Source of the DNA: Thamnaconus septentrionalis
Lineage: Eukaryota > Chordata > Actinopteri > Tetraodontiformes > Monacanthidae
NCBI GenBank assembly: GCA_009823395.1
Contig: CM020505.1
Location: 24,671,083-24,735,082, forward strand
DNA: 64,000 nt
Direction: 5' to 3'
Part shown: positions 13,180 through 27,532 of the stretch, in pieces
Numbering within the stretch: position 1 is the first letter of the stretch
How the letters are laid out: each line of letters starts with the position of its first letter
Program-made: the position numbers and the translations under genes
Notes under the pieces: model-generated
Seen by the model: only the letters and a program-made list of their open reading frames with translations
Databases searched by the model: none
What the model was told of the DNA's origin: nothing

Positions 13180-15855
13180 TTAGACAATGTTCAATAAATT
13201 CCATTTTTTTTACATGAAACTCGGCAACATTTACTCGCAAATTCAAATGATATTTTTTCCAAAGCATAACAACCCACATTTTTATTGTGACTGAACATTT
13301 TTCCTCATAAAACGCAAACTAATCTAAATTGACATTGAATGCACTGAACCATGAGACTCAATGCAACTATTTGCAGATGCTGGTTCACATTCTGGCTGCA
13401 TCATTAGTCAGATGATACAGTGAGCCGACACAAGCACTTTCACTTTTACTAGATCTACAAACAAGGCTGTGTACTCGGCCCTGCACTCCTCTCTTTTCCT
13501 TTGTTCTTTCACTCTTCCAGTAAACTCCGTACTTTTCCACTTAATATTCTGCCAAGTTAATCAATGCTGGTTGAAATCCGAGGGGTCACATGCACTTACC
13601 GGCTTGTGAGTCATGATTCCTCCTGTCAAATCACTTGACTGACTCATCTTTGCTATTGGTGGGCATATTCATCTAAATATTGTTAATATAGATACCAGTG
13701 AAGTAGCGGTGATATTGGTATTAATCAAGTCAGTGAGTTAGTGGAATGAAACGAATACAAGTTATTAATAACATGCTAATTAATATTAAGCCAATTTCAT
13801 TTTGCCCAGAAAGTTACCCAAACTCGAACCCAAGCAAGAAATTAGAGGGCAAACAATCCTGCAAATCCATTCAGATTCCGTCATTAAAACATCCACCTTA
13901 ATGGTCACTGAAAGGTCTTTGGTCACTCTGTCCAATATCACATATTTTGAAGTTTGTATATATACTGTAAGTTTAGGAAATTTAGATTGTTATTGAGTAA
14001 CAATCAGGAGGATTGGGACCCCCACCTTTCCCCCACACGCACACACACACACACACAACCCCACCCCCCTCTCAGAATATTGGCGGGTGTTCACACACTG
14101 CTTTGGTGTCTTGCCCACTTTGGCATGTGGACAGTCTGAGTCGGCGTTTAAACTAGCAACCCCTCAGTCATTGGACGATACACCACTGGAAAACATCATT
14201 TGATTCTATTTATTATTTTCATTTCTATACATAATATATATATATATATATTTGTAATTTAGTCTGTGCCGTCACTGTGTGTCGTCAAAGCTTGTGTGTG
14301 TGTGTGTGTGTGTGTGGGCTTTTATAATGGGCCTGGTGGTGGTTTAGGTTGCTCTATAATCTCATCACACCAAACTCAATAAGGAAAAGGTCTCCCTCCC
14401 CTCCCGGTCCACCTGACTGAGACGGATCCTGCTGGCTCCACCACCTCTCCTGAACTGGAGCAGCTGCTGTGATCTGGAACCTTCTTCAGTCTCCTCGTCG
14501 TTGGTGTCCAAGTTCTCAGCAGACTGTTCAGAGATCCAGGTGGTGCTGAAGGCTGGTTGTCAGTTTGCCTCATGAGACTGTTCAATCTGCTGGCGGTGTT
14601 TCCGTCTGTCAAACTGCGTGTGGACACAAGCGCAAACTCTTTCTGGATCTGCCGCTGTTTGAATGAGGCATATTTGCATCGGAGGGGGTGTGTCCTTTTG
14701 CGCGTAATGACTCATTTCAATACATTCAAACGAGTCTGGCGCAGCCCTGCCGCTACCTGCGCCTCGGCGCATTTTCCACCGATTTTCATGTTTGTGTCCC
14801 CTCTGTGGATCGGAATCATCGTATTTGGCGCCGTTTACACGGAGTTTCTGGCACAAAAGCCGGGCAATGGCTTTGTGGATCTGGAACTGGTTGTGCCTTC
14901 ACTCTCTCTCACACACCTTGCACCAAGTTCGGGCAGTCCTCTCTCCACATGCTCACCTTCTCTCCATCCTGGGAATACAGCAGCCTGGGAAACACTGCCG
15001 AGGTGCCGATCCAGCAGGAAGAAAGGGAATTTCAAGTGTGAAATGTTTCTCGCTGTCTGTGTGCTGGCTGAGCGTCGCTGTTGACAGAATCAGACCGTGT
15101 CATAAATCAGAGGCCGCTGGTGACAATGAGGGCTGACACGTGAAAGATTAGACACACACACACACACACAGAGTGAGCAGAGAGTGAAGACTTATAGCAG
15201 CAATTAAACTGGAGCTTTCTTCGCTAAAAACATGTTTTTAATGGCTTAATGGTACAAGATACAAAAAGGGGGATTTTTTTATCCTCTCTGGAGTTCATCA
15301 CCTCATCACTCCATCATCACACCGCGTCTCAGGTGTCGTAGAGGTCAGGTGGGAAAAGAAGTTGCCGGAGTGGCCTGAATGCCTCCAATCAGCCCCAGAG
15401 GATGACATCATCATGGTCTCTGGCTTCACACCTGACCAGGTGTCACTGATCAGCAGCTCTGACAGACTTGCTGGAGCTCAACCTTCACTGCTTTTCAAAA
15501 GGGAAAAATCAAGAGCAACCTTTTTTTTCCTAAAGTCTTTCCTTTTTTGAATTAAAGCTGTGATTTTCTGGTGAAATTGTCTGACATGTAGGTGTGTGAA
15601 CACGGTATGTGGCAACGCTTGTTGTGTTGCTGTGAATTGCATCAGCCTCATCGCCATTAGGAGGTGGGGTGGAGGAGGGGAGCGGGGGAGGGGAGGACGT
15701 TAGCAGTGCTCAGTGTTGGCAGGAAAAAGTGACTTGTATCCTATTTATTTAGTTTGGCAATCAGGTCCTTCTGTCTCTTCTGGAGGATTCAGAACCGGGG
15801 AGGTCTGGGCATCTCTGCTTAGGCTGCTGCCCCCGCAACCCGACCCCGAATAATG
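13180..15855. other. intronic sequence, no gene supported
   Basis: There is a CA run at about 14037-14058, a short AT run at about 14234-14252, a GT run at about 14291-14316 and a CA run at about 15152-15171. The piece 14680-14880 is unusually CpG-rich and compact (for example TTTGGCGCCGTTTACACG), but its frames on either strand resemble nothing I know. It may be an unrecognised dispersed element. Confidence 0.5.
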
Positions 15856-15858
15856 CGG

Positions 15859-15916
15859 CAGAAGAAGAAGAAGAAGAAGAAGAAGAAGAAGAAGAAGAAG
15901 AAGAAGAAGAAGAAGG
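15859..15916. repeat. GAA microsatellite
   Basis: About nineteen GAA/AAG units. This is a purine tract complementary in type to the TTC tract at 5537. Confidence 0.95.
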
Positions 15917-18380
15917 ATTTAGAACCAGCTCACATTGGCCTCATGTTTAAAACTCTTGGTTCCAGTCCGTGACTGGTGCCAATCCAGGTCTGTGAGGGTG
16001 AAGCCCGGCACCTGACACACAAACCTCCATCTGCAGTCGAACCTTCTACCGTTAAAGTTGCCACTTCATCAAACAAGCTAGTGTTTGATTGGTGGGAAGA
16101 AACCACACAGCCATTCAGAAAAGGTTGAGTTGAAATCAAACCCTGATATCTCAGTGCCATCGTCTCCCACCGCTCCATCACATTGTCCATTCAATTAGAA
16201 GTAAGCAATTTTTGCTAAAATACATTTGCTGTTATGCATCGCTCACATCATTAAACACAGCTGAAATTAGCGACTGTTTCGTAGTTATTTATATAGAACT
16301 TTTGGTCTGGTTGGCAGCAGGCTGTGTATTTGTGCTCCTTGACTCCACTGATGGTCTGTGGGTTTCACAAAGTGTCCAGAAACACCACTGGCACTCATGG
16401 AACATCAGTAAATACACAAAATACACAAAAAAAAAAAAAAATTCCAGCCAGCAGCTGAGCTCCACTATGATTGTAGAAATTGTTCTTTTTGTCCCAGATG
16501 ATTTTTCTTCTATTGATTGAGAGAATGTTGTGGTAGTGCTGAGAGTGACCTGCTAAGCTAAAGGCTACCGAAACACACTGAGTGTTTGGCTGGAATGAGT
16601 TAAATTTCCCATCACTGTGAGAAAAAACAACAATATGTTTTGAAACCGTCAAACCCCATCAAATCATACAAGCCAGTCTACAAGCCAAGGACCAAAAAAC
16701 ACCAGCAGCATTCTAACGCTCCATCCCTGCTGTTTAACTGAGACAAGGCAGGTGAGGACACTTCCAGGTGTGGTGTCTGAAGCATCATGTCCCTGACGTC
16801 TACAGCCATTGGACACCAACAGGATGAACATGCAGCTAATCATGCAGTCTGTGAAGGGTTGACTTCGAGCCAGAGGGAGTAGGAATGTAAAGAGGGAGAG
16901 GCTTCATCAGAGCCTGATACAATATATGACAAGTTTAACATTTGCCATGCATGGTCAGTAAACCACCACATCCACTCCAGGGCGCCACCTGTTGCCCCTG
17001 AGAAGGATTTACGTCTATGCGTTAAGATCATTATATAACTAATAAGATGTGTGCAAACCACTGTGGTGCTGGAGCTGCTGTGTCTTTGGAGTTGCCCAAC
17101 ATTGGCCACCAGACGTCCCTCAGGTGGACCTGCTACCTGATCCATGCTAGACTTCTTATAGAATAAACTTCATCCTATGTAATCAAGTCGCTGTCAATGA
17201 GGATTCCTTCATCATCTACACATCACGGCTGACTGAGGAAACAGCACACAGGCAAGACTGAAAGGAACAATAATACTAACAGGAAGAAGAGGAGGAAGAA
17301 TTCTGTGTCCACTGCAGTCGCTCTGCTCTGCGTAGCAGCGACTCTCTGCCATCCATCCAGTCTGACACCTGGTAGCGGCTGGCTGGGCACACCACAGCAC
17401 CACAGCTCCAGGGGAGGTCAGCGGGGGAGGGGGGCATCGGGGAGGTTGTTCTGCATACTGAGCAGCCCTATTAGGCTGAGGAGCTCAGAGGGGCTCCAGC
17501 CTGGGAGGGCGGCAGGAGAGACAGGAGTGACGGCTGGCTGGTTCCTTCAGCTCCCAACAACTCCCTCTGACCAGGAAGGAAGGAAGGATGGAGGGAGGGA
17601 GGAAGGAAGGAAGGTGCACCCCCTCTACCCCTCCACCCCGATCATCCAGGAAAAAAAAAAACAGCAGAATGTCTCAAGCAAGTTCTGGCTCCAGCAGGGA
17701 AATGTAAAAGTAGAGGAACGTTTTTGAGCCCCAAAATACGCATGCACACATAATAATGCTCTACTATGCTACTGCTATGCTACCACTATATAAACACACT
17801 ATATGTGTGACACTCACAGACACATTACACATATTATATCACCTCTGCCACAACTCAATTTGAACTTGAATTCATTTATTTATTTATTTTATCTGCTATT
17901 TGACACTCACCTCACCTTATTGATTTATTTCTAATGTAAAATTCTGTGCTGTGGAGTGGAAGTGTGGTTGCTGTTTTAATGCTTTGTAATGAGCTGCAGA
18001 ACACTTGAATTCCTCTCCAGGGATAAATACAGTTCTGTCTGTCTGTCTGAGTCGGAGGGTATTGGAGTGCAACAGAATTGCTTATTTAATGCGGCATTTT
18101 ATGATTGGGTTTAAAAAATAATAGTAATAATTTTGGACATATATCTGCTGAGAATTTCGGTCCTACATACGATACGAGCAGAATGTGACTGATACTCAGT
18201 TCCACGAAGGGACATTGATGTCCTCTCATATCTTCTATTGTTATCGTTATCATATTGTACTCAGTTTCCTGCAGTCTCTTCACTATTTCAAATGTTTCTT
18301 CATATTGACAAAAAAAAAAAAACTGTTTCCTAGCACAATTAACAATACTGGTTATTTGCAATTAGTTGTATAGGTAAGAA
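15917..18380. other. intronic sequence, no gene supported
   Basis: A-rich run at 16427-16441, GGAA/GGGA repeats at about 17575-17610, otherwise unique sequence. No coding signal recognised. Confidence 0.55.
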
Positions 18381-18589
18381 ATTTTGCAGTATGAAAGATT
18401 TATCATTGTCTCCACTTGTGCAGCATGGTGGGTTGTTGTTCACTGGAAGTCATCATCTGTGCACTCATGCAGCAGTTCTTGGAGACGACGCCTCTTCCAG
18501 TGGACGCACGGTTCTCTCCATCGCAGTCGCACACAATGTCCTCAAAATAAGACTGACGAAGCATTTTGAACATTTCCTCTCTCCGCTGC

Positions 18590-18760
18590 ATGGCTGAACT
18601 CTTTCACGACCACGTTGTCCCGACGGTCTCGGCTGCCACCTGCATCCACAACCTCAGTCTGCTCCGCTGGAGCCCAGAACACTGCTCTTCCCTCCAACAG
18701 TTGGAAAAACTAGAGCAACTGTTTTGCAGTGGAGCCAGTGAGGATGAGGGTGAGTCATAA
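18590..18760 (+). pseudogene. possible transposase C-terminus remnant (PIF/Harbinger-like?)
   Basis: The plus frame from about 18590 reads AELFHDHVVPTVSAATCIHN, then LSLLRWSPEH, and ends in an acidic tail SGASEDEGES with a stop at about 18759. A hydrophobic stretch followed by a CxxHN motif and an acidic end is typical of the last part of PIF/Harbinger-type nucleases, where an Ala-rich helix precedes a Leu-His-Asn. That is the only basis for the suggestion. Upstream frames are broken and no catalytic Asp/Glu residues can be assigned. It could equally be chance. Confidence 0.2.
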
Positions 18761-18984
18761 TTAATAATTCCATACGGGCCGTGAAACGTTGCAGCGTATG
18801 GAAAGCAGTACCAGGATATATTTTATATGTTTATTTTTTATATTTATATTTATTTTTGCTGGCTGTGGTCACTGCATCTCCCTGTTGGAACAAGACCAGA
18901 AGATGTTACATGTGATGCACTGATTGATGGGTGTTGGGTTTGTGAAAAGCAACTTTATGATAGAATTGACGGCTGATGTGTGTG

Positions 18985-19551
18985 TGCCTTAAACTAAAAG
19001 AATTGCCAAGACAGTGACAACAATGTTCCACCTCTGCAACAAAGAAGCAGCTTGTGAAATTAAGATCATAGTTCACACACTTTGTGTCAGACTAGACAGA
19101 ACACTGTCATTTAAACAACACCTGGACAGTCTGAAGGCAAAAACTACCTGCCACACGGCACTGATATGCCGTCTAGCTGGCACCACATGGGGAGCATCCA
19201 CCAAAACACTGCGCATTTCCACCGAGGCCCTGGTATTCTCCACGACTGAATACTGTGCCCCAGTCTGGTGTCGTAGCCCCCAAGTTAAAAAAAAAACTGG
19301 ACACTGCCTTCAACTCTGCTCTGCCAACTGTCTCTGGTTGCCTCAAAGCCACTCCAACCGACCATCTGCCAGTTCTCGCTGGTATCGTCCCACCAGATAT
19401 CAGACGAGAAGCAGCCACATTGGCTCTTGCGCAGAAGACACAGCAGAGTGAGTTACATCTCCTCCACAGGACTGTAGCTGACACCCCGAGCTCTACCCAA
19501 AGAAGATTTGTGTATATGGGCGTTCCAACCAACACGCCTGAGGAAACATGA
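18985..19551 (+). mobile_element. non-LTR retrotransposon (LINE) fragment, C-terminal part of the reverse-transcriptase ORF
   Basis: The frame from about 19014 reads VTTMFHLCNK, then LDRTLSFKQHLDSLKAKTT, then LAGTTWGASTKTLRISTEAL and FSTTEYCAPVW. This is the thumb and post-RT region of jockey-like/RTE-like LINE polymerases, with the LDRTLSF and TEYCAPVW motifs typical of the family. At a run of nine A (about 19287-19295) the reading moves to another frame: KLDTAFNSALPTVSGCLKAT, then HLPVLAGIVPPDIRREAATL. The shift and stops show a dead copy. It is 5'-truncated, as most LINE copies are, since the catalytic FADD-box region is missing. Plus-strand orientation is opposite to celf4. Confidence 0.8.
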
Positions 19552-19559
19552 GAGAAACA

Positions 19560-22500
19560 TGGACGATGACAAGGAGACTAAAACTAATCTGCATTACCCT
19601 GTTTCACACCAGGGGGCGACATCTTTATTCACCGTCGACTCGCCAACTCACTCTCTTTGGCCCCACTGACCCCTAGTGGCAAGAGATGAGTGATGAAGGT
19701 TGAAGACTGACTCACCCTCCTGCCTGATACCATCCTTGACCGATCTTTTCAAATCATACTTCAGCTCTCCGTTCCACCTCAGACGACCAATCACCATCGA
19801 GCCCCGTCCAACCTTCCATGTCCCAGAAAGAGAAAGTCATCATCAGACCCCACACGGAACATGCCCCGGTGCATTAGGGGAACTGATGAGTGTTATTGCG
19901 GTTGGGGTGGATCAAAGAGGTAAATCAGCCAGTGATTGGGGGGGATTGTGGCAGCAGCGCAGCAACAGGCGGCTCATGAAGCGTCGCTAATGTTTGCTGA
20001 TGACTTTTGATTCTCTCCGCTGTGTCTCCACCTGAGCAAACCCCACCGTTGACAAAGGAAATAGGTAACACAAAGCAGTGGTGGTGGGTGGGGGGGTTGT
20101 GGTTTCCTCACATCACCCCCACCCCTCCCCCCATTCCACCAATGCGTCATTGTGTTAGACCCAGTCTGTGGTTGTGTTGCGATTGCATCATTTTAACTAA
20201 ATAAAAGATGGGCAGTTTGGATTATCAGTGACCCGACGGTCTTTTCCTCAACGTGATTAAGTTGACGCACAATGAATTCACAATGTTCACTTCAGTCTTG
20301 GCAGATTGATCTCAAGTTTGACTGACGACAGTCACCTTTTACTCTCAAACTGGTGCAGTAAATATGACGTGGAGGATTTAATGTCGCTCAAGGCTGAAGG
20401 ACTTTCAAGACTCTTTCTGACAAGTAGCCAATTATGCTGTATTTTAAAGATGTCATTTTAGAAAAGCCCAGTGCATAGGATTTTGTATCTAATATAAATG
20501 TTTTTAAAAAAGTGTGACCACCGCTCTCACAAGTGGACCCACTGTTTATAAAACCATAAATTGCCAACGGATGAAAACACACAGCAGTTGTCAGTTGACA
20601 TGTAGGGCCTTGGAGTTCAGTGGCCCTCAGAAGAATCTTTGACCCTCTAATTGAAAACCTGCTGTTGAAACCCTAACCCCTTTACGCTGCCGAGACCCAA
20701 ACACACGTCACATTAGCCCTGCTGTGACCAGCACACAGCGACTCGCTCTCCGACGACAACAGCAGCAGCAGGTTGTGGAGAAGACGGCTGATGATTTGAG
20801 GGCTCGGCTATCCGCTGAGACCATCACCAAAGATTAATAACAATAACAATAATAACAGAATACAGGATGAAATGAGTGCGCTTCACCCACAATATCTTCT
20901 GTCATTAGCGCTCCACCCTAATGTTGCCATTCATGTTCTACACCAGCTCCCCCTAATTAGGCGCCGGCATGCTAAAAATAAACAGCAAACTACACCATGG
21001 CGTGAAAGTACATGCAAATCTGTTGATGTATGGGACTAATGGTGTGTGTGTGTGTGTGTGGGGCGGGGGGGGGGGGGGAGATGGTGTGTTGCGTCCTGAG
21101 TTGCGTCCTGTTGACACGATGCCACCATTGGGGTGCCGAGTGTTGCAGAACGTTTTGCTGCAGGAGGCTGAGAGGCGTTTCAGCCACGGAGAGCTGTGGA
21201 GAAGTGAAGAAAGAGGCGACGCTCGTCTTTGGGGGGCGCAACATGAGGTTCGGAGTCCTGGAAGGACATTCAGACAGCAGCATGACATGAAGAGATCATG
21301 AGTTCAGGGTTCCAGCCGTCAGTGGTCAGTCGTGTCCGAGTGGAAAGAAAACAGTTGAAACAGGAAGTGACGGTGTTGGAGATCTTAGTCTTCTGGTCTG
21401 GTCTTCTGGAACATCAGCTGTGTTTGATTGGCTTTGGGTTGAGAAGATGAGGACAGCTGAAGCTCTTCCTGGCAACTCAGCTAAACTTTGCCAGATACAC
21501 ATCAAAATTTGGACTTGACGTGGTCGCCGCTCGGTCTTGGCAAACGCAGCTGATGACACTGAGACTGAACCTGTGACTCTGGAAGTCCGCCCAAGTTTGT
21601 GACAAAGTGGCTTAACACGCCAGAGCAGCAACTAGTGGCCAAAAAGAACATGTGAATTTGACCGTTTCCATTTAATCTGTTGGGCCACAAAGCCACCTGG
21701 TGGCTGCCAATTCGCGTTAGCGTGTTGTATTCTGTTAGCGTGCTGCGCTCTCTTAGCATGTTGCACTCTTCTAGCATCTAAACATCACTTAGTGACAACT
21801 TGGTTTGAGAGAAAGATTAGAGGTCAAGTTCTGAAAATGGCTTTGATGAGGTCAAGTCTCATATTGTGTCACATGAAGGAATAGATAGAGCAACGGGTCA
21901 TCAGCGGGTCTTCAGTCTCTGACAAATCACAGAGCCGTCTGTGCTTTAAAAACAGCGCTAAACAACCAGTGAGGGGCCACACTGCAGACAAACCCTTGGT
22001 GTTACTGCGAGTCGCCGGCTGAACCACTGAGCCGCCTGAGATGAAGATGAACTCATGGTAACAAAGACTTTGAACCCTTGCAGGAGAACATTCAAATTGG
22101 CCGGCTCTCAGATGGAATCCAATGTCAGTGAAAATGGGCCGAGTGTTGACAGTTGTGATACAGGCGAGATAACGGCGCTGAAATTCACTGGCTTAGAGGC
22201 GTTTTCAAAGCAAAGTGCTTGTTTAAGCTGGACGGGGGCAAAACCCGGCCGGGTTCATCGCGATAATTCCTTTCTTAGCCTTGTCACTTCAGCTTTACGA
22301 CTTAAAGGAATTACTTGATCCCTTGACATTCACTTTGCTTTTTTTTTCCGTCGCTGGCATTTATCATATCTTTTTAACCTTCAGTGAAATTGAGTTTTTA
22401 ACCGCGAGACTATTTTCACAAACGTCACTGAGCCAGGTGGCATATGGCTTCCACTGCAACGCATGGCTTCGCATTTACCAGCATGATAATCACAGCGACA

Positions 22501-25500
22501 CGCATCAACGCTTTCTCAGAAGATTACTTTATTATTACTACTAATATGTTAAAATAAAAAAAAATAAAAAATTGCATGGCAGATTTTGCAGCGAAAACTT
22601 TTTACTAGGAATTATTTTACTCGTTGATTTTAAGAAAAAAAGCAATCAAATAAAACAGAAAAATATTTACATCCAAATTAAGTCAAATATTTGAAAAATA
22701 TAAGTTCAGAGTCCTTCACTTGGACCCACATTTTTTTATCGTATTGATACAAACTCTAATAGATTTACTGTTTATAATGAAATGTTATTGTCCATAACCT
22801 CAGTGGAAGAAGTTCTGCAGGTGAAAAGCTGGTATGTGGACGAAAGTGAGGCCAGTTAAAGGTGCATTGAGTCTGTTATTCTGCTTTCAAGGAAACTTTA
22901 CAAACGACAACATTTCTAACTTTTGTCTTCCTCAAATCTTCCAGCCGTCCAATCGAATTCCACTTTATTTTAGATCCTATTTGACAGAGTTTAAATTTGG
23001 TCTCCAAGTCAATGTCACCAGAGACACCAAATCTTTGTGATGATAATTACGGCTCATTGACATTATGTAGATGAATCAAAGCAAACTCAAGGACACAAAG
23101 ATTGTGCGAGCGTTGCACTGGGGAGGACATCGTGTTTCCTCGTTGCTAATCTTTGAACAGCGACGGACCAAAATTCAAATCAAAGCAAAACACAGGAAAA
23201 AAAACATCAAATCAAATCAGCTAAAAGGCTGTTGTGAACTGCCTGCACAGGAAGCGTGCCGCGTCCCACGAGGAGAAAACAACACTGAGTTGTGTGTAAA
23301 TAGGTAACACATTGGCGCTGGAGAGACACACTTTATATTTTCTATCCTTGGTGGGTCAGTGGTGAGGTGAAACCTCAGATGGATAAACTGTATTTTTTCG
23401 ATTTACCGCTGGCGTGAGTCATTTCTCAGACCAAACAAATAGGAAACAGTGCTGTTGTGTTGTTTTACGATACAAGTTGTGCGATGACTAATTTCTCCCT
23501 GCAACATGCGGCGCCGTCCATCACTGTATCTGTGAGTCACAAAACCCCTGAGGCAGTCAGGAAGACCAGGGGAGTGTTAAGCACACACACAATTTCTGGC
23601 TAACTCTTACGGCATCACTCTCATGTCATTGGTCCCAAAGGCCTGTTGCTGTCTTGATCTCACACACACACACACACACACGGCTGAGTGTTGGCGTGGG
23701 TGGCAGTCTGGCCGCCACACTGCTTCATCTCCTCTCAGACTTGAGATCAACATCCTGCTGCTTCTGAATGGACAGCAACAAACAAAACAGCGCCACCTTC
23801 AGCAGAAACAGGAGGTATGAAACAGTATAAACACTTCAACCAGGCGCCTGGTGACGGGACACAACTGGCCAGTGAGTGATGACTTCATGCTGCCGCTTTT
23901 CTACTTGATCTTGATTAGCGTGTTTGTGGAGACGATATCCAGCCGTCCTGCATTTGCATCATAGTAATTGTGTTGTTCTCTCAGGCACAATTATGGAAAT
24001 GTAGAAACAACAACAGCAAAGTGGTGAATTGGAGGCACAGACTGCCACCATCATCTTCACTAATCTGCTCCTATATGTCCTTTGTGTGACAGTTTTTGTT
24101 GTTGTTTCTTCTTTTGTTCCGGACAGCAAACGATCACAGCAATGGCTGACGCAGAATCCGCTGAGAAGAGTTTCAACCCGTGCTGAGTCACAGAGACTCG
24201 AGCACAACACTGCACAACCTTCTGTGACTCCAGCAAATGAGCTGCAGACACTTTGGTACCAAACTGGAGGTCACTTGGAAAATTAATCAGATGCACATTA
24301 AAACTTTATTGTAAACCTTTGACGCAGCAGTGCTTTATACCGAGCCTTCGCTTTGCCATTAGCACAGTCGACAAAAAAAAACACAAATCACATCTCATCA
24401 ATTTGTTTTATCTACACAAAATGAAATATTTTATCATTTTGAATTAAAATAGAATTTCAAAAGTTGATGGTTATGTTTTTAATGTGGTAAGACGCTTCGT
24501 ATAATACGTGTTTGTCACAAAAATGCAAATATATGTGGAAATTAATTTATATATCTAGTTATTGAGATATTTGTTACCACCTGCTGATGGGTCGTTTGAT
24601 AATGAGACTGCAATGATGTCATCACCTGCACTAAAAGTGTTTGAAAGTTTTTTGTTTTTTTTTCATTTGGCTAATGAGTCACTATAGAGTGGCTACATAG
24701 AACTACCTGCAGGGTTAGGGTTAGCCAAACTTTCAATGTCTGAGGCCGAGGTGCTTGGAAACACCTGCAACAACACATGTTGCACCAGTGCGACTGCCTC
24801 CGTCCTACAACACAAGTGCAGTGAACACTGCACTTCACAATACATGAAGAATCCAGTTCACAGGAATGATCCTCCAACACAGCGAGAGGCTGAGATCCAC
24901 AACCTGCAGCACCACCTTCCAAGTCCACTGGTGTCTCCGAGGCTGAAGCCAAGGCAACTCCACCCCTGCGGGCTGGACGAAGCTCCACCTCCAGTGACGA
25001 TGCCTCCGTCACTGCCTCCATCACCACCACCTTCGCCACCACCACCACCACCTCCTCCTCCACCTCCGGGGCAGTCTGCAGACCCTGTCAGCCAGTGACA
25101 GGCTCCTGGTGGTCAAGGTGACTGGTGTGGGTGTGGGTGTGTGTGGCTGCTGAGACGTGTCAGTGGGTTTCACTCCCTGACAGATGACGGTGCTGGACGA
25201 GCTGCCACTGGCAGCAGTGAGGCTGCAATGGCTCTGATAATTGAAGTGCTCTGAGCTGGATGGTGTGAACAGATGAAGCCTAGCCAGTCAATGGATCAAT
25301 ATCATCACTGTGAGCTACAGGTGCTGGAGCTAAATGGACCAGGTGGGGGAGCAAAACTTGGACACAAAATCTATCTATGTATTTATTTGCTTTTTCTGCC
25401 TTTCAGTTCTTGATGTTACTCACAATATATAAAGCCTTTCATGACGCACTGCTGTTCCATGCTAACAAATGTCATCATGTGCTCCAGGTGGTGTTAAGAA

Positions 25501-27500
25501 TCTGAAATGCAGCAGCTGACAACTGGGGAATGTGAGTTTACGGTTAGTATGACAAACGCAGCGTGACATTCACAGGCTCTCCGCTCTTTGCCCTTTGCTT
25601 TGCACCTTTTTATCTCCTTCTGTCCCATTTCCACTGACAGAAGCGTCTCTCAGTCTCACTGCAGGGAAACAGAGAAACACACTCGCTGCTCAACATTCAT
25701 CGCCAACCGTCGCCAGTCAACAGCGACGACTTTATCAGCAGGAAAACGAACGGCAGGTTCGTCCGCAGGCTTCATTGATTAGAAACAGATGTGCCGTCAA
25801 TTGATTTGTTCACCTTTCCGATGACTCGCAGTGTTGCTGGACTCGTTCGGCCACAGCAGGGTTTCAAGTGACGACGACAATGTGAAGCTTTGAGGCAACA
25901 TCTCAAAGCTTCTAAGTTTCCACCTGTTGCTGTTAATGTGAATTTTGCTTGTTTTTCAAGTTAAAAAATACCAGCAGCACCAGATGGTTGAACGCGAGTG
26001 GGCGGAGCTGAGGAAGACATCACAACTATGTTCGTCATTCAGTCACGCAGAAGCAGCACAGCAGGAGTGAGAGACACTCGCTGAGCAGTTCGCCAAAGTG
26101 GGGCGATCGAAGGACTGGGGTTGGGGTGGGATGGGGGGGTGGGGGTGAGAGACAAAGAAAATGATGATTTCTAATCTTTTGCGTTCCCTCTGAGAATGAG
26201 AGGGTCAGCCGCCAGCAGGAGGAGTGACTCTCTTCAGTCTGCTGCTGATTTACACTCAGCAGCAGCAGCTGCAGCCGCTGAGTCTGAGTGAAGGTGAATC
26301 ACACAAAGACGTGTTGAAGAGGGAGATTTATCCCCGGCGGCCGGCGGCTGTTGAGGAGCCGCTGGGTGGCGGACGCTCTTCACCAGGGACGACCAATAGG
26401 ATCCACTAGTAATAAGAATAATAGCAGATGGGAGGGGGGGGGGTGAAGACAGCGTCCAGCAATGACATTATGGGTGACATTATGGGATGGCAGCACCGCA
26501 CAATAAAAGTAAAGTGTCGGAGTGAGTAGGGGCTGGTGGAGGTTGAAGAGGAGGAGGGGGAGGTTGAGGAGGAGGAGGTGGAGGAGGGAGAGGAGGTTGA
26601 GGAGGGGGAGGAGGTTAAGGAGGAGGGAGTGTTCAGACTGCCGGGAAAAAACACAAACAAACAAACTTTTGTTTTGAAAAATGGAACAAAACATACTGTG
26701 AAGTCATAAAATCAAAAAGGAGAGAGTTGGGGGGGGGGGGGTTTCATGTGCGCTAAGCAAAGAAACAAAAAGTACAAAGTCTGGCAATCCAGCAACGGAC
26801 TGAGGGGTAAAAAGTTGAAGCAGAGACGAGGAAGCAGCGAGAAAGTGAAACAGCCAATTAGCAGGAAGCCAGCAGGTGTGCCCCCTCCCCATCCCCCACC
26901 ACACACACACACACACACATCCTTGGAACCGGCCAGTAGGTGCGGGGGGGGGTTGCCATGGCAACCGACGGGAACGCTCCGTCTCCAGGGAAACAGGAAA
27001 TGTCACCACTGAAGAGGCTGGTGGGGGTGGGGCAGTGCAGGTATGTAGGTGCTGCGCCGACAGCCACTCACATTATCACATGATCTCTGGACTTCCTGTT
27101 CAATCAAATGAATCACCTTCAGATCTTTGCCACTCAGTTCACCTTCCAGCTGACAGCTTTCATCCAGCGTTGGAGGCTCTACTTTCTGTCCAGTGTGTAG
27201 CTCACTGTGTGGATAGGACTCTGAATTACACCTTGTTGCTTCAGTTATTCAAGGTGTCTTTGTCACTATATTTCCAGGCTGTAGGGTTAAGGTTGTTGAC
27301 TGGCTGCTGCTGCAAACTAACAGAATTTTTTTGCTTTGGGCTTCATGCGTTTGTTGTAATGCACTTTGTGATTTTTTCCAATGTGATGAAACAGATGAGT
27401 TGTGTTACCAGGCGGGGCAGACACACACAACTCAGTCACACTCTTTCCAATGTGTCCTCCAGTTTGAGGTCAGCTGCTGTGAGTGGTCACCAGGTCCAGT
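19560..27500. other. intronic sequence, no gene supported
   Basis: The interval contains GT runs near 21041-21061, a CA run at 23663-23682, a CCA/CCT run at 25021-25070, a GGA-rich tract at about 26540-26630 and a CA run at 26901-26919. A short minisatellite of about 19 bp (GTTAGCGTGTTGCACTCT-like) lies at 21715-21775. A single GGGTTAGGGTTAG occurs at 24713-24725. None of the open frames (for example 24736-25098, Pro-rich at its end) looks like a real exon. Confidence 0.5.
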
Positions 27501-27532
27501 CCACTAGAACCAGTGTCCTGGCACCACTCGCT

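Noticed and set aside
24713..24725. GGGTTAGGGTTAG as an interstitial telomere
   Set aside because: Only two units, readily explained by chance.
24736..25098. 120-aa plus frame with Cys-rich start and Pro-rich end
   Set aside because: No family resemblance; the end is a CCA/CCT microsatellite.
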